Source of the DNA: Dyadobacter sp. CY356
GTDB taxonomy: Bacteria; Bacteroidota; Bacteroidia; Cytophagales; Spirosomataceae
NCBI RefSeq assembly: GCF_021440195.1
Contig: NZ_JAJTSZ010000002.1
Location: 124,001-188,000 of the forward strand
Length of the DNA: 64,000 nt
Direction of reading: 5' to 3'
Made by a program: the position numbers and the translations under genes. The notes under the pieces were generated by a model. The model saw only the letters and a list, made by a program, of their open reading frames with translations. It was not told the DNA's origin and ran no database searches. Numbering within the stretch: position 1 is the first letter of the stretch; every line of letters starts with the position of its first letter. Below, one piece after another: positions 55,188 to 63,375 of the stretch.

Positions 55188-55544
55188 TTAAACAGTATAT
55201 ATTACCAAGGCGGAAATAAAAGCCTTTAAATAAATCCTGTGTGTTATGAGGGAATTAGTTCTATGATCTTCAACGCTTTCTGATAATTGAAGGTGAGTAG
55301 CAATAATATTAACCGGTAAATTTTCCGGAAGTATTCTTCTTAATATTGACTGAACTGAGTCTTTTAAAATATCAATAGCACTATGTCTGCTGCTGGCACC
55401 AAGTAATATCGTATAGCAGTATTTTGGATTGATTTCTTTAACAGAATTCTCACCTCCCTGAATAAAATTTTCAATGAGTTGCATTTCAGATGCAGGAAGA
55501 TCAGATGAGCTCATAGATAAATAATTTCCAATAGTAGTTGACAT
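55188..55544 (-). CDS. Hypothetical protein of unknown family
   Basis: 118 residues from the ATG at 55544 (a TTG precedes it). I do not recognise it. No signal peptide; mixed alpha/beta character with a helical N-terminus (SEMQLIENFIQGG) and a strand-like CYTILLGASSR. It stands alone in AT-rich DNA between susC and the aldo/keto reductase gene. Codon use looks protein-like, but a chance open frame is possible. Confidence 0.5.
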   Translation of the reverse strand: MSTTIGNYLSMSSSDLPASEMQLIENFIQGGENSVKEINPKYCYTILLGASSRHSAIDILKDSVQSILRRILPENLPVNIIATHLQLSESVEDHRTNSLITHRIYLKAFISALVIYTV

Positions 55545-56203
55545 CAATGTACCGTTATAATTATCAGTAATCTTGTAAATAGTTATACTTAATGAATAAT
55601 ATGTACAATAATACTGTTTACATAAAGGTCAACTATCCTGCTCTGTCTGGTATAGTTCAAATTTTTATTTGTCTTGTTATACCTGACATACAACCTCTTT
55701 CAATATAATTTCGATTTCTAGCTATCAAATCCGGATGTCATGCTAACTGCAAGACGTGACGTATTATAAAGGCGGATTTAAATACTTTAATAAAGTTTAA
55801 TGCTTTTTATTCTTTTTAAAAGTTTATTATGTATATTAAGTACTGTACTTTCAATATGTAATTTTTAAAATAAAAAGTAATAAATTTATATAATCGTATC
55901 AATAATATTAAACTTATTAATTTAATTAAAAGTAAAGTATTTATTATAACATTATACCTTTCTATATGTATAAAAAATTTTGGTTAATTAATTAATTATT
56001 AGTATTTTACAAATTGTTCATAGTTTCAGTTATGAATGTAAAAGCAGTATACATGCATATCAATGGTGAATAATACGAGACTTTTCCAGTCTGGAATTTA
56101 TTGGGGACAAATAGAAAGTCACCGGATCATGCTTATTGCATAATAATCCGATGACTTCTTTCCACTATTAAAAGGCTTAGCAAGTGGTCAATTCAGCGTT
56201 TGT
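55545..56203. other. AT-rich 660-base gap
   Basis: Mostly A/T (especially 55790-56010) with many TATA and TTAA words; no gene. The only structure is the terminator-like hairpin at 56116-56157. The promoter of the hypothetical gene presumably lies at 55545-55650. Confidence 0.5.
56116..56157 (-). terminator. Hairpin after the aldo/keto reductase gene
   Basis: AAGTCACCGGAT pairs with ATCCGATGACTT with one mismatch; inside is a second small stem ATGC/GCAT. It lies about 50 bases after the stop codon on the minus strand. The T-tract is weak. Confidence 0.5.
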
Positions 56204-57169
56204 TTATTTTTGGACTGTCGCTAACAATTCATGAGGATAACCTGCCTGGGTGGCACTTACCTTATTGAGTTCCGCAATATGTTCAGTACTTAACTTAATA
56301 TGAGCAGCTTTTAAACTGTCATTGATATGATTCATGTTTCGTGCACCTACAATCGGAAAAGCATTTTTTGATAGCACCCATGCCAAAGCTACCTGTCCTG
56401 GTGTTTCATTGACCTCCGATGCAATGATCAATAGCTGATCGATTATATTTTTGGCATGCTCATCTTCGTGGTATTCAGCATTAGCGCCTGCGGTGATTCT
56501 TCCTGTTTCGCCTTTCCGGTACTTCCCGGTCAGTAAGCCACCTGCCAGTGGCGAATACATCATCGTTCCCAAACCAAAGTGCGCTGCCATTGGAATAAAT
56601 TCCCGCTCAGCAGTGCGTTGCAATAAATTATACTCAATCTGAATGGCAGTCATTGGAATGGCAGTAGCAATTGCAGCGGCTTTCCAGGCGGGGAAATTTG
56701 TCAGACCTGTATATAGAACCTTTCCAGAGCCTACCAGATCTTCCAGACCCCGGGAAATTTCTTCAAGAGGAGTTACACCATCATCATAATGCGGCATGTA
56801 GATATCTATGTAATCAGTTTTCAGCCGTTTCAAGCTGGATTCCACAGCTTGTCTCATGGCCTTGCGGTGATTTCCAAAAATTGTAATCGCGGGATCTGCC
56901 TCACTGCTTTGGGTATATTTGGTACTAATGATAAAATTGTGACGTTGGGTTTCTATAAATTTCCCAACCAACTCTTCCGCTTCTCCTAACTGGTATCTGT
57001 CGGCAATATCTATAAAGTTTCCACCAGCATCTGCATAAGCAGATAAAATCTGTCTTGCGTCATCAGCACTAGTCCCATACCCTCTCCGTGTGCCAAAACT
57101 TGCCGCTCCTAAAATGATCTCACTTGCGTACAAACCAGTTTTACTTCCAAATAATTTATTTTTCATCAT
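56204..57169 (-). CDS. Aldo/keto reductase
   Basis: 321 residues from the first ATG of an ATGATG pair at 57169; a GTG five codons upstream is less likely. AKR barrel with the catalytic tetrad Asp and Tyr (IDIADRYQLG), Lys (STKYTQ) and His (YMPHYDDG), and the C-terminal NADPH site (PIVGARNMNHINDSLKA). Reduces aldehydes or ketones with NADPH; substrate unknown. It is divergent from an HxlR regulator, with a 22-bp near-perfect palindrome between them, so HxlR control in response to a reactive carbonyl or quinone is likely. Confidence 0.93.
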   Translation of the reverse strand: MMKNKLFGSKTGLYASEIILGAASFGTRRGYGTSADDARQILSAYADAGGNFIDIADRYQLGEAEELVGKFIETQRHNFIISTKYTQSSEADPAITIFGNHRKAMRQAVESSLKRLKTDYIDIYMPHYDDGVTPLEEISRGLEDLVGSGKVLYTGLTNFPAWKAAAIATAIPMTAIQIEYNLLQRTAEREFIPMAAHFGLGTMMYSPLAGGLLTGKYRKGETGRITAGANAEYHEDEHAKNIIDQLLIIASEVNETPGQVALAWVLSKNAFPIVGARNMNHINDSLKAAHIKLSTEHIAELNKVSATQAGYPHELLATVQK

Positions 57170-57214
57170 ATTCTTTTTTAACACAAAATTGATGAGTCTG
57201 TTGACAGCTTACAA

Positions 57215-57236
57215 GTATGGGTAAATTTATCCATAC
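57215..57236. promoter_or_regulatory. Palindromic operator candidate for the HxlR regulator
   Basis: GTATGGGTAAATTTATCCATAC, a 22-bp palindrome with a single internal mismatch pair, lies midway in the 116-base gap between the divergent reductase and hxlR genes. Dimeric winged-helix regulators bind such sites. Confidence 0.55.
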
Positions 57237-57285
57237 CATAAAGTGGACTGGTTTGAATTATATTTGCAAATCAAATTAATTTACC

Positions 57286-57639
57286 ATGTATCAGAAAAAA
57301 ATCCCTGTTTCATTAGATTGCGGCTTACACTTATTCATGCAAGTGGTGAATGGCAAATGGAAGGCTAACCTGATCTGGAGTATACATTGCGGAATTAAAA
57401 GACCGGGAGAATTGCAACGAAAAATGCCTAAGGCTTCAAGAAGAGTGTTGGATTCACAATTAAATCAGTTGGTCGGGCATGGGGTTTTGTCGAAGCATAT
57501 TTTTGATGAGCTTCCTTATAAGGTTGAATATGATCTGACTCCGTTGGGAGAATCTCTCATTCCGGCAATTATGTACGTTGCACAATGGGGGGAAGAACAT
57601 CGTGTGGAATTAGAAGGTTTGATTCAAAATAATTCCTAA
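57286..57639 (+). CDS. HxlR-family winged-helix regulator
   Basis: 117 residues filling one HxlR domain: GKWKANLIWSIHCGIKRPGELQRKMPKASRRVLDSQLNQL is the winged helix with the recognition region, then the VEYDLTPLGESLIP wing. HxlR members in many bacteria sense electrophiles or quinones through a Cys near the N-terminus; Cys12 (SLDCGLHL) is in that position. Divergent from the aldo/keto reductase, which it probably controls through the palindrome at 57215-57236. Confidence 0.9.
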   Translation: MYQKKIPVSLDCGLHLFMQVVNGKWKANLIWSIHCGIKRPGELQRKMPKASRRVLDSQLNQLVGHGVLSKHIFDELPYKVEYDLTPLGESLIPAIMYVAQWGEEHRVELEGLIQNNS

Positions 57640-57972
57640 ATCAACTATTTATATTTTCTTCAATCATTTTGTCTTTTGTCTACAAGCTGCACAAAAACTC
57701 AAAGTGGCCGGATAACCGTAAGCGGCAATTTGTTAATACTAAATAATATTGACGATGATATTTATATGTATTATATGTGATAAATATACAATACATATAA
57801 AATATATAATAAGTTATGTACTTATCGTTCAAATAATTATGTTTTTTACTTATTCTACTTATAAAATATTAAAATGCTTATAATGAGGTTATTGATTTAA
57901 TTTTTCAAAATGAAATCAATAACCTTTATGCCGTAAGAATCTTACCAATGTAAGCAAAGGTAAGATTTGTGT
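57640..57972. other. AT-rich gap with two hairpins
   Basis: Hairpin 57886-57925 (13-bp perfect stem AGGTTATTGATTT) and hairpin 57938-57967 (AATCTTACC/GGTAAGATT) lie just after the monooxygenase stop and can terminate it or the hxlR transcript. The rest (57660-57880) is A/T-rich and without a gene. Confidence 0.55.
57886..57967. terminator. Pair of terminator-like hairpins between hxlR and the monooxygenase gene
   Basis: Two stems in tandem, 13 bp (57886-57898 with 57913-57925) and 9 bp (57938-57946 with 57959-57967), between convergent stop codons. Confidence 0.6.
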
Positions 57973-59115
57973 CTAACTAATTACAGAGATTAACCATTCA
58001 ATAGCGCTAGTCGTATGTAACGCTTCTGTTGATTCCAGCGTTTTCTTTGCGGTTTCAGAAGATCTGACGAGCATTAGTTTTTCGTATGAAGCAATGGCGG
58101 AGTGCAGATCCGGGAAGTCGCTGCTTAACAGACACTGGCTTAATTCCAGTGCATCGAGCATGGCCATATTAACGCCCTCGCCGGCATAAGGAGGCATTAA
58201 ATGGGCTGCGTCGCCAAGTATAGTCAGGTTTGGCAAAGTCTTCCAGGTTTGATCAAATGGCATGCAATATTGTGGTCTTGGGATAAAATCAGAGCTGGCA
58301 TTTTCAAATAATTCGTCCCATATATTATTCCATCCGACAAATTCACTTTTAAACCAGGCCAGCACTTGAGTCTTGTCTGAGAAGTCAATCCCACAATCCC
58401 TTGCCCAATTCTCATAAGTCTTATTGCCTGTATAAAACACCAGACTGCCGTCGCCTTTTGAGCTAACAATTAGAGTTTTCTCATCATCCATAGCGAATAT
58501 TTTGCCACCGTTTAATAGTTTATGTACGGCTGGTGATTTTATTTCAGAGTTGTAAACAGCACCTTCTACTATGGTGATTCCTGTGAAAAATGGCTTTATC
58601 GGCGTGATGTATGGGCGGATTTTCGAGTTTGCTCCGTCCGCTGCTATCACTAAATCAGCCATGGCCGAGGTGTCATTTTTGAAGTCAAGTTTCCATACAT
58701 TATCCTTTTTGGTAAGTGATAACAGCTGACTATCCCAGATAACAGTGTTTGGTTTTAAAGAATCTAAAAGAATGTTTTGAAGTGGTCCGCGATCGATTTC
58801 GGGCCGGACTGGTTCGTTTTCCTTATCAGCCGAGTCATCATAAGCTATGGCTGCGTTTTTATCAACAATTCTTAACTTGTCTGCACCAGGCCGATAATTC
58901 TCCCAAAACGCATCTAAAAGCCCCGCCTTATTTAGCGCATTCAAGCCAGATTCTTCATGCAGATCCAGCGTTGCCCCCTGCGTTCTTGCATGTCTATGGG
59001 CATCTCTTTCGTAAACTTTTACATCAGCTCCGTTCATTTGTAAAAGTCTGGCAAGCGTTAATCCGCCAGGACCGCCGCCTACAATTGCAATTTTTTTGTT
59101 TTCAAGTAGGTTCAT
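57973..59115 (-). CDS. TetX-like FAD-dependent monooxygenase
   Basis: 380 residues. FAD-binding dinucleotide fold at the N-terminus (IAIVGGGPGGLTLARLLQMNG, then VYERD), the middle GADGANSK-like ADGANSKIRP and the C-terminal GDAAHLMPPYAGEGVNMAMLDAL, all characteristic of class A flavin monooxygenases. The start NLLENKKIAIVGGGP and QGATLDLHEESG strongly recall TetX. Residues that hold tetracycline in TetX appear changed by my alignment from memory (Glu where Gln192, Lys where Arg213, Val where His234), so a tetracycline-inactivating activity is doubtful. A TetR gene lies 24 bases upstream on the same strand. Confidence 0.88.
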   Translation of the reverse strand: MNLLENKKIAIVGGGPGGLTLARLLQMNGADVKVYERDAHRHARTQGATLDLHEESGLNALNKAGLLDAFWENYRPGADKLRIVDKNAAIAYDDSADKENEPVRPEIDRGPLQNILLDSLKPNTVIWDSQLLSLTKKDNVWKLDFKNDTSAMADLVIAADGANSKIRPYITPIKPFFTGITIVEGAVYNSEIKSPAVHKLLNGGKIFAMDDEKTLIVSSKGDGSLVFYTGNKTYENWARDCGIDFSDKTQVLAWFKSEFVGWNNIWDELFENASSDFIPRPQYCMPFDQTWKTLPNLTILGDAAHLMPPYAGEGVNMAMLDALELSQCLLSSDFPDLHSAIASYEKLMLVRSSETAKKTLESTEALHTTSAIEWLISVIS

Positions 59116-59139
59116 TTTTGTACTTTTAATGGCTGTGAT

Positions 59140-59739
59140 TTAGTCTTTTATCATGCCTTTTATAATAATTTCACAGCATTCCAAAATCATGTTTTCGGTG
59201 ATAATTTGTTCAGGGCGGTCCAGATAATCGAAATATTCCTTGACCAGATCGAGTAATGGCGAGAATAGCAGAGCACGATGGACATCTCCCGGGAGATCCT
59301 GAATCACTCCATTTGTTACATGCATTTTTAAAAATATATGAATCGGTGCGAAGAATTTCCCTTGCTGGATATGGGCTTTTTGAAACGCTTTATTTAGTAA
59401 AGGCGAGGATTTTCCATATTGAAGTAATGCAAAGGAATGCCGGTTTTGAATAAGATATCGATAAGTATTTACCCAGATCTTTTTCACACCTTCCGGAAAA
59501 TTCATTGTCGATTCGAAACTATCAAGTACGGCTTTTTCATAAGAGCCAAGTACTTCTTCGATGAAAAGTTTTATCAGGAAATCTTCCTTGCTTTCGTATT
59601 TTATGTAAATGGTTCGGGGGGAGACATTCGCTGCTTTGGCGAGTTTCTGCATACTCAAATTTTCCAAACCTTCATCGGAAATGATTTGCAGCGCTATCGT
59701 GCGTATCGCTTCTTCCTTTTCTAAATTTTTCGGTCTCAT
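59140..59739 (-). CDS. TetR-family regulator of the monooxygenase gene
   Basis: 199 residues. N-terminal HTH at about 9-55 (AIRTIALQIISDEGLENLSMQKLAKAANVSPRTIYIKYESKEDFL), typical of TetR; the ligand-binding domain fills the rest. It precedes the TetX-like gene by 24 bases on the same strand, so both would be in one transcript. The palindrome AGTAAAT-GTTT-ATTTACT at 59786-59803, 47 bases before the start codon, is a good autoregulatory operator. Confidence 0.9.
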   Translation of the reverse strand: MRPKNLEKEEAIRTIALQIISDEGLENLSMQKLAKAANVSPRTIYIKYESKEDFLIKLFIEEVLGSYEKAVLDSFESTMNFPEGVKKIWVNTYRYLIQNRHSFALLQYGKSSPLLNKAFQKAHIQQGKFFAPIHIFLKMHVTNGVIQDLPGDVHRALLFSPLLDLVKEYFDYLDRPEQIITENMILECCEIIIKGMIKD

Positions 59740-60264
59740 AATAAATTGTGCCTTATGCCTTCAAAAAAATAAGTTTTACAAAGTAAGTAAATGTTTATTT
59801 ACTAATTGGTAATATTTTAAAATATTTTTAAGCTTAATTATATATAGCCTGAGTTTTGCTACGAAAAAAGTAAATCTGTGGATTTGAAAAATGATGCAGT
59901 ATGAAAAGGAGCTTTTTGAAGTTGGTCAACATTGAAAAGATAGGATAATCATTTTTAGTATAAAACTAAAATATTCTACATTGGTTAAGAGTCGCAATAA
60001 AAATGCCTGGATACTAGTGACACGTCCTAATAACGTTACTTTATATTATCTCATTAAATTATTGGCATTTTGGTTGCGAAATTGTTATCCATCGGTGAAG
60101 GACAAATGAAGTTTGCCAAAGGAAATTATTTAAGTCAACTATGAAATTGAAATTACCAATGCAGCAACTTAGATAGTACTTCCATTCCTGAAATTAGTGA
60201 TACGGTCTTTCAATAATCCATTATCAACTAAATATGGAATTAATTGATAACTGAATCTTTCAAC
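59740..60264. other. AT-rich gap upstream of the TetR gene
   Basis: Holds the TetR operator candidate at 59786-59803. The remaining 450 bases show no recognisable gene, repeat or hairpin; the XRE gene converges on it from the right. Confidence 0.5.
59786..59803. promoter_or_regulatory. Candidate TetR operator
   Basis: AGTAAAT, four-base centre GTTT, ATTTACT: a perfect 7-bp inverted repeat 47 bases upstream of the TetR start codon on the minus strand. Confidence 0.5.
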
Positions 60265-60708
60265 TTATTTAAATTCCTGAAATGTTCCATCGGAATAAAA
60301 TATAAGAATGCGCTCAACTTTTTTTTCTTCCTGAACTACCGGTTTTGCAGCACTTACATTTTCCTGTACCGGATAATGTTGGGCTCCATTATTTTTACGC
60401 AATTCTGCAAGGCTGGCTATGCCTGATTTTTGTGCATTTGGTAAGGTGTAATTGTCTGCTTTGAAAGGCTTTATTTCACTTATGGATTCAGGCAAATCTT
60501 CGTCTTCCAAAATCCAGTTTATACCCAGATCCGGGAATCTCCGGATAATCTTTTGAACAATGTCGAGACTAGGTTTATTACGCCCGGCAAGTATGTGAGA
60601 AATACTCGAACGCTGGATACCAATCTCGTCTGCAAAGTGTGACGGGGATATATTTTTGTCAACAAGTATCTGCTTTATCTTCTCGTTCAAATCCATCGTC
60701 GGATACAT
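60265..60708 (-). CDS. XRE-family transcriptional regulator
   Basis: 147 residues, ATG at 60708; MDLNEKI four codons later is an alternative. N-terminal HTH_3 domain: KIKQILVDKNISPSHFADEIGIQRSSISHILAGRNKPSLDIVQKI. The remainder is a short low-conservation linker and a final strand pair (KVERILIFYSDGTFQEF) that recurs in Bacteroidota XRE proteins. Upstream (60711-60860) is an unusual crowd of TTTAAC- and TTTGTAAA-type palindromes, probably its own operators. Function of the regulon is unknown. Confidence 0.88.
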   Translation of the reverse strand: MYPTMDLNEKIKQILVDKNISPSHFADEIGIQRSSISHILAGRNKPSLDIVQKIIRRFPDLGINWILEDEDLPESISEIKPFKADNYTLPNAQKSGIASLAELRKNNGAQHYPVQENVSAAKPVVQEEKKVERILIFYSDGTFQEFK

Positions 60709-60710
60709 TA

Positions 60711-60864
60711 TTAAACTGTTTAATATTTACAAAAGTCAACACACAAATATAAATTGATTTATTAATGTAAACAACACATTTGTAAACTTTTTAATTTAAC
60801 TTGTTAAATCGTTTAATATGTTAAATTTATTATGCTAATTACAAATGTAAATAGTTTGTAAGAC
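60711..60864. promoter_or_regulatory. Operator cluster upstream of the XRE regulator
   Basis: TTAAAC-T-GTTTAA (60711-60723), TTTAAC-TT-GTTAAA (60795-60808), overlapping GTTAAA-TC-GTTTAA and TTTAA-TATG-TTAAA (60812-60825), and TTTGTAAA/TTACAAA words near 60727, 60779, 60840 and 60854. Repeated half-sites at 8-9 base steps suggest cooperative repressor binding. Confidence 0.5.
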
Positions 60865-60912
60865 AGATACTTACGTAATTTAAATTTGTTTAATCAGGAA
60901 GTGATAAAAATA

Positions 60913-60942
60913 AATGCGATGCTCCGGGAAGAACATCGCATT
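60913..60942 (-). terminator. Terminator of dapD
   Basis: AATGCGATG pairs with CATCGCATT (9 bp, 12-base loop) and on the minus strand is followed by a T-rich tract. It lies 55 bases after the dapD stop. Confidence 0.75.
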
Positions 60943-60997
60943 GTATAGTTTGTTAAATAGAAGGATAATAAGTTAATCTGTATTCTGTTTACAAATG

Positions 60998-61813
60998 TCA
61001 GACCGTTACATTATTATCACGTAGTGCCTCGTTTAAAGATGTCTTCAGATCAGTACTTGGCTTACGTTTTCCAATGATCAGCGCGCAGGGAACATGGTAT
61101 GTACCGGCTGCAAATTCTTTCGGTAAAGTACCTGGAATAACCACAGAGTCTGCCGGAACAAAACCCTTATATTCGACCGGTTCTGTGCCAGTAACGTCGA
61201 TGATTTTAGAACTTCCGGTAATCGTAACACCAGCACCAAGCACAGCTCTTTTACCAATATGCGCGCCTTCAACTACGATACAGCGGGAACCAATAAAGGC
61301 ACCATCTTCAATAATAACAGGAGCAGCCTGTACAGGCTCCAAAACGCCTCCTATTCCGACACCACCACTTAGGTGAACATTCTTCCCAATCTGAGCACAG
61401 CTGCCTACCGTAGCCCACGTATCTACCATAGTTCCTTCGTCTACATAGGCGCCAATATTTACATAGGATGGCATCAGGATTACTCCTTTGGAAATATAGG
61501 ACCCGTAACGCGCTACGGCCGGCGGAACAACGCGAACACCCAGTGCCTCGTATCCCGTTTTAAGCTTCATTTTATCATGGTATTCGAAAATGCCTGCTTC
61601 GAGTACTTCCATTTTCTGGATTGGAAAATAAAGAATGATCGCTTTTTTTAGCGATTCGTTTACAACCCATGTGCCATCTTCCTGCGGTTCTGCAACACGA
61701 AGTCTTCCTTTATCAACTTCTTCGATAATACTTTTGATAAATTCAATGTTCTCCGGCTCTTTTAATAAGTCTCTATCAGACCAGAGATTTTCAATTTGAG
61801 TACTAAGGCTCAT
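60998..61813 (-). CDS. dapD: 2,3,4,5-tetrahydropyridine-2,6-dicarboxylate N-succinyltransferase
   Basis: 271 residues, the usual length. N-terminal helical domain then a left-handed beta-helix from about residue 100 with hexapeptide repeats (VNIGAYVDEGTMVDTWATVGSCAQIGKNVHLSGGVGIGGVLEP, then IEDGAFIGSRCIVVEGAHIGKRAVLGAGV). Transfers succinyl from succinyl-CoA to tetrahydrodipicolinate in the succinylase route to meso-diaminopimelate and lysine. Stands alone with its own terminator. Confidence 0.96.
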   Translation of the reverse strand: MSLSTQIENLWSDRDLLKEPENIEFIKSIIEEVDKGRLRVAEPQEDGTWVVNESLKKAIILYFPIQKMEVLEAGIFEYHDKMKLKTGYEALGVRVVPPAVARYGSYISKGVILMPSYVNIGAYVDEGTMVDTWATVGSCAQIGKNVHLSGGVGIGGVLEPVQAAPVIIEDGAFIGSRCIVVEGAHIGKRAVLGAGVTITGSSKIIDVTGTEPVEYKGFVPADSVVIPGTLPKEFAAGTYHVPCALIIGKRKPSTDLKTSLNEALRDNNVTV

Positions 61814-62299
61814 GTTAAATTAATTAATTAATAAAAAGTATTTAACTATTTGAAAGATAGGAAGTTACGATAAAATTAAAAATTATCATTTGTTATTTAA
61901 GTGAATCAGCTAGCGGTTACGATTTGGCTGAACTAATCAGCTACACTCCTACTTTCAAAACAAATATAAAACAAATAGACCGGGATTTTAAACAGAGAAG
62001 GAATCGATTTATACAAGACCAACATTCTCTTAGGTAAGATAAAATCATTCAATGAGCAACTGTTAAAGTTAAACTTATAAAGAATAGAATTAACTACTTA
62101 AATTAGTAAAAATGGAAAAATTACTAATAAAATTAGGTTAGTAAAATACTAATAATACTAGACAATAATACATTGAATGCTATTATAACTGGAAACTGTT
62201 GATTCAGGAATTTTGCGGTCAATTATTCTGTTAATTTCTTTAAATCGGCATTCATTTTTCTTAATATTGCCCCCGTAATAACATAATCCTTATAAGCAC
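61814..62299. other. Divergent AT-rich region between dapD and the GAPDH gene
   Basis: About 490 bases, strongly A/T. It holds the promoters of both genes; the only structured part is a set of TTAGTAA/TTACTAA inverted repeats at 62103-62152. Confidence 0.5.
62103..62152. promoter_or_regulatory. TTAGTAA inverted repeats upstream of the GAPDH gene
   Basis: TTAGTAA (62103-62109) with TTACTAA (62121-62127), and TTAGTA-AAA-TACTAA (62138-62152). Possibly an operator or a chance A/T palindrome; about 150 bases before the start codon. Confidence 0.35.
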
Positions 62300-63313
62300 A
62301 TGTCAAAAGTTAAAGTTGCAATCAATGGTTTTGGACGTATCGGCCGTCTAGTTTATCGCCAGATCTATAACATGGAAGGCATCGATATCGTAGCTATCAA
62401 TGACCTAACAAGTCCTAAAGTGCTTGCTCACCTACTTAAATATGATACTGCACAAGGCAGATTTAACGCAGAAGTAACTTCAACAGAAAATTCAATCGTT
62501 GTTAATGGCGAAAACGTTGTTATATATGCTCAAAGAGATCCTTCATTAATTCCATGGGGATCGCATGATGTTGATGTAGTTCTTGAGTGTACAGGTTTCT
62601 TTACTAGCAAAGAGTCTGCTGAAGCGCACATCAAAGCTGGTGCTAAAAAAGTGGTTATCTCTGCTCCTGCTACCGGTGATCTTAAAACTGTCGTGTTTAA
62701 TGTTAACCACGATATCCTTGACGGATCTGAAACAGTTATCAGTGCAGCATCTTGTACAACCAACTGTCTTGCACCAATGGCGCAGGTTTTAGAAGAAAAA
62801 TATGGTATTGTAAATGGCTTGATGACTACCATCCACGCTTATACCAACGATCAGAATACTCAGGACTCTCCGCATCCAAAAGGTGATTTGAGAAGAGCCC
62901 GTGCTGCTGCGCAGAACATCGTTCCTAACAGTACAGGTGCTGCAAAAGCGATCGGATTGGTATTGCCTTCCTTGAAAGGTAAGCTCGACGGTTCTGCGCA
63001 ACGTGTACCAACGCTTACAGGTTCACTTACTGAATTGACTGTTATCCTGGGTAAAGAAACCACAGTAGAAGAAATCAACGCTGCTATGAAGGCTGCTGCG
63101 AACGAAAGCTACGGATATACAGAAGATGAAATCGTAAGCAGCGACATTATCGGTATCAGCTACGGTTCACTTTTCGATGCAACGCAGACGAAAGTTCAAA
63201 AAATCGGAGATACTCAATTGGTAAGAACTGTGAGCTGGTATGACAATGAAATGTCATACGTATCTCAATTGGTTCGTACTGTAAACTACTTTGCTACTTT
63301 AATAAGTAAATAA
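62300..63313 (+). CDS. gap: Glyceraldehyde-3-phosphate dehydrogenase (type I)
   Basis: 337 residues. N-terminal Rossmann NAD domain ([20 protein letters not shown], Asp33 or so in AINDLTS, favouring NAD), catalytic Cys152 in [12 protein letters not shown], His in IHAYTNDQ, and the C-terminal [13 protein letters not shown] close. Oxidative phosphorylation of glyceraldehyde-3-phosphate in glycolysis, reversible in gluconeogenesis. Codon choice and TTAA-rich leader look like those of a highly expressed gene. Followed by a bidirectional terminator shared with the convergent trmB. Confidence 0.97.
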   Translation: MSKVKVAINGFGRIGRLVYRQIYNMEGIDIVAINDLTSPKVLAHLLKYDTAQGRFNAEVTSTENSIVVNGENVVIYAQRDPSLIPWGSHDVDVVLECTGFFTSKESAEAHIKAGAKKVVISAPATGDLKTVVFNVNHDILDGSETVISAASCTTNCLAPMAQVLEEKYGIVNGLMTTIHAYTNDQNTQDSPHPKGDLRRARAAAQNIVPNSTGAAKAIGLVLPSLKGKLDGSAQRVPTLTGSLTELTVILGKETTVEEINAAMKAAANESYGYTEDEIVSSDIIGISYGSLFDATQTKVQKIGDTQLVRTVSWYDNEMSYVSQLVRTVNYFATLISK

Positions 63314-63334
63314 TTAGCATTTAGTATTACTAAA

Positions 63335-63373
63335 AAATAAGCCGTTATGATAATATTTCATAGCGGCTTATTT
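63335..63373. terminator. Bidirectional terminator between the GAPDH gene and trmB
   Basis: AAATAAGCCGTTATGA pairs with TCATAGCGGCTTATTT (one wobble), with A- and T-tracts at its base, between convergent stop codons. Confidence 0.85.
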
Positions 63374-63375
63374 TT

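Noticed and set aside
57973..59115. Calling the flavin monooxygenase a tetracycline-resistance gene
   Set aside because: Overall similarity to TetX is clear but the residues that contact the drug seem changed, and no other resistance or mobile element is nearby.
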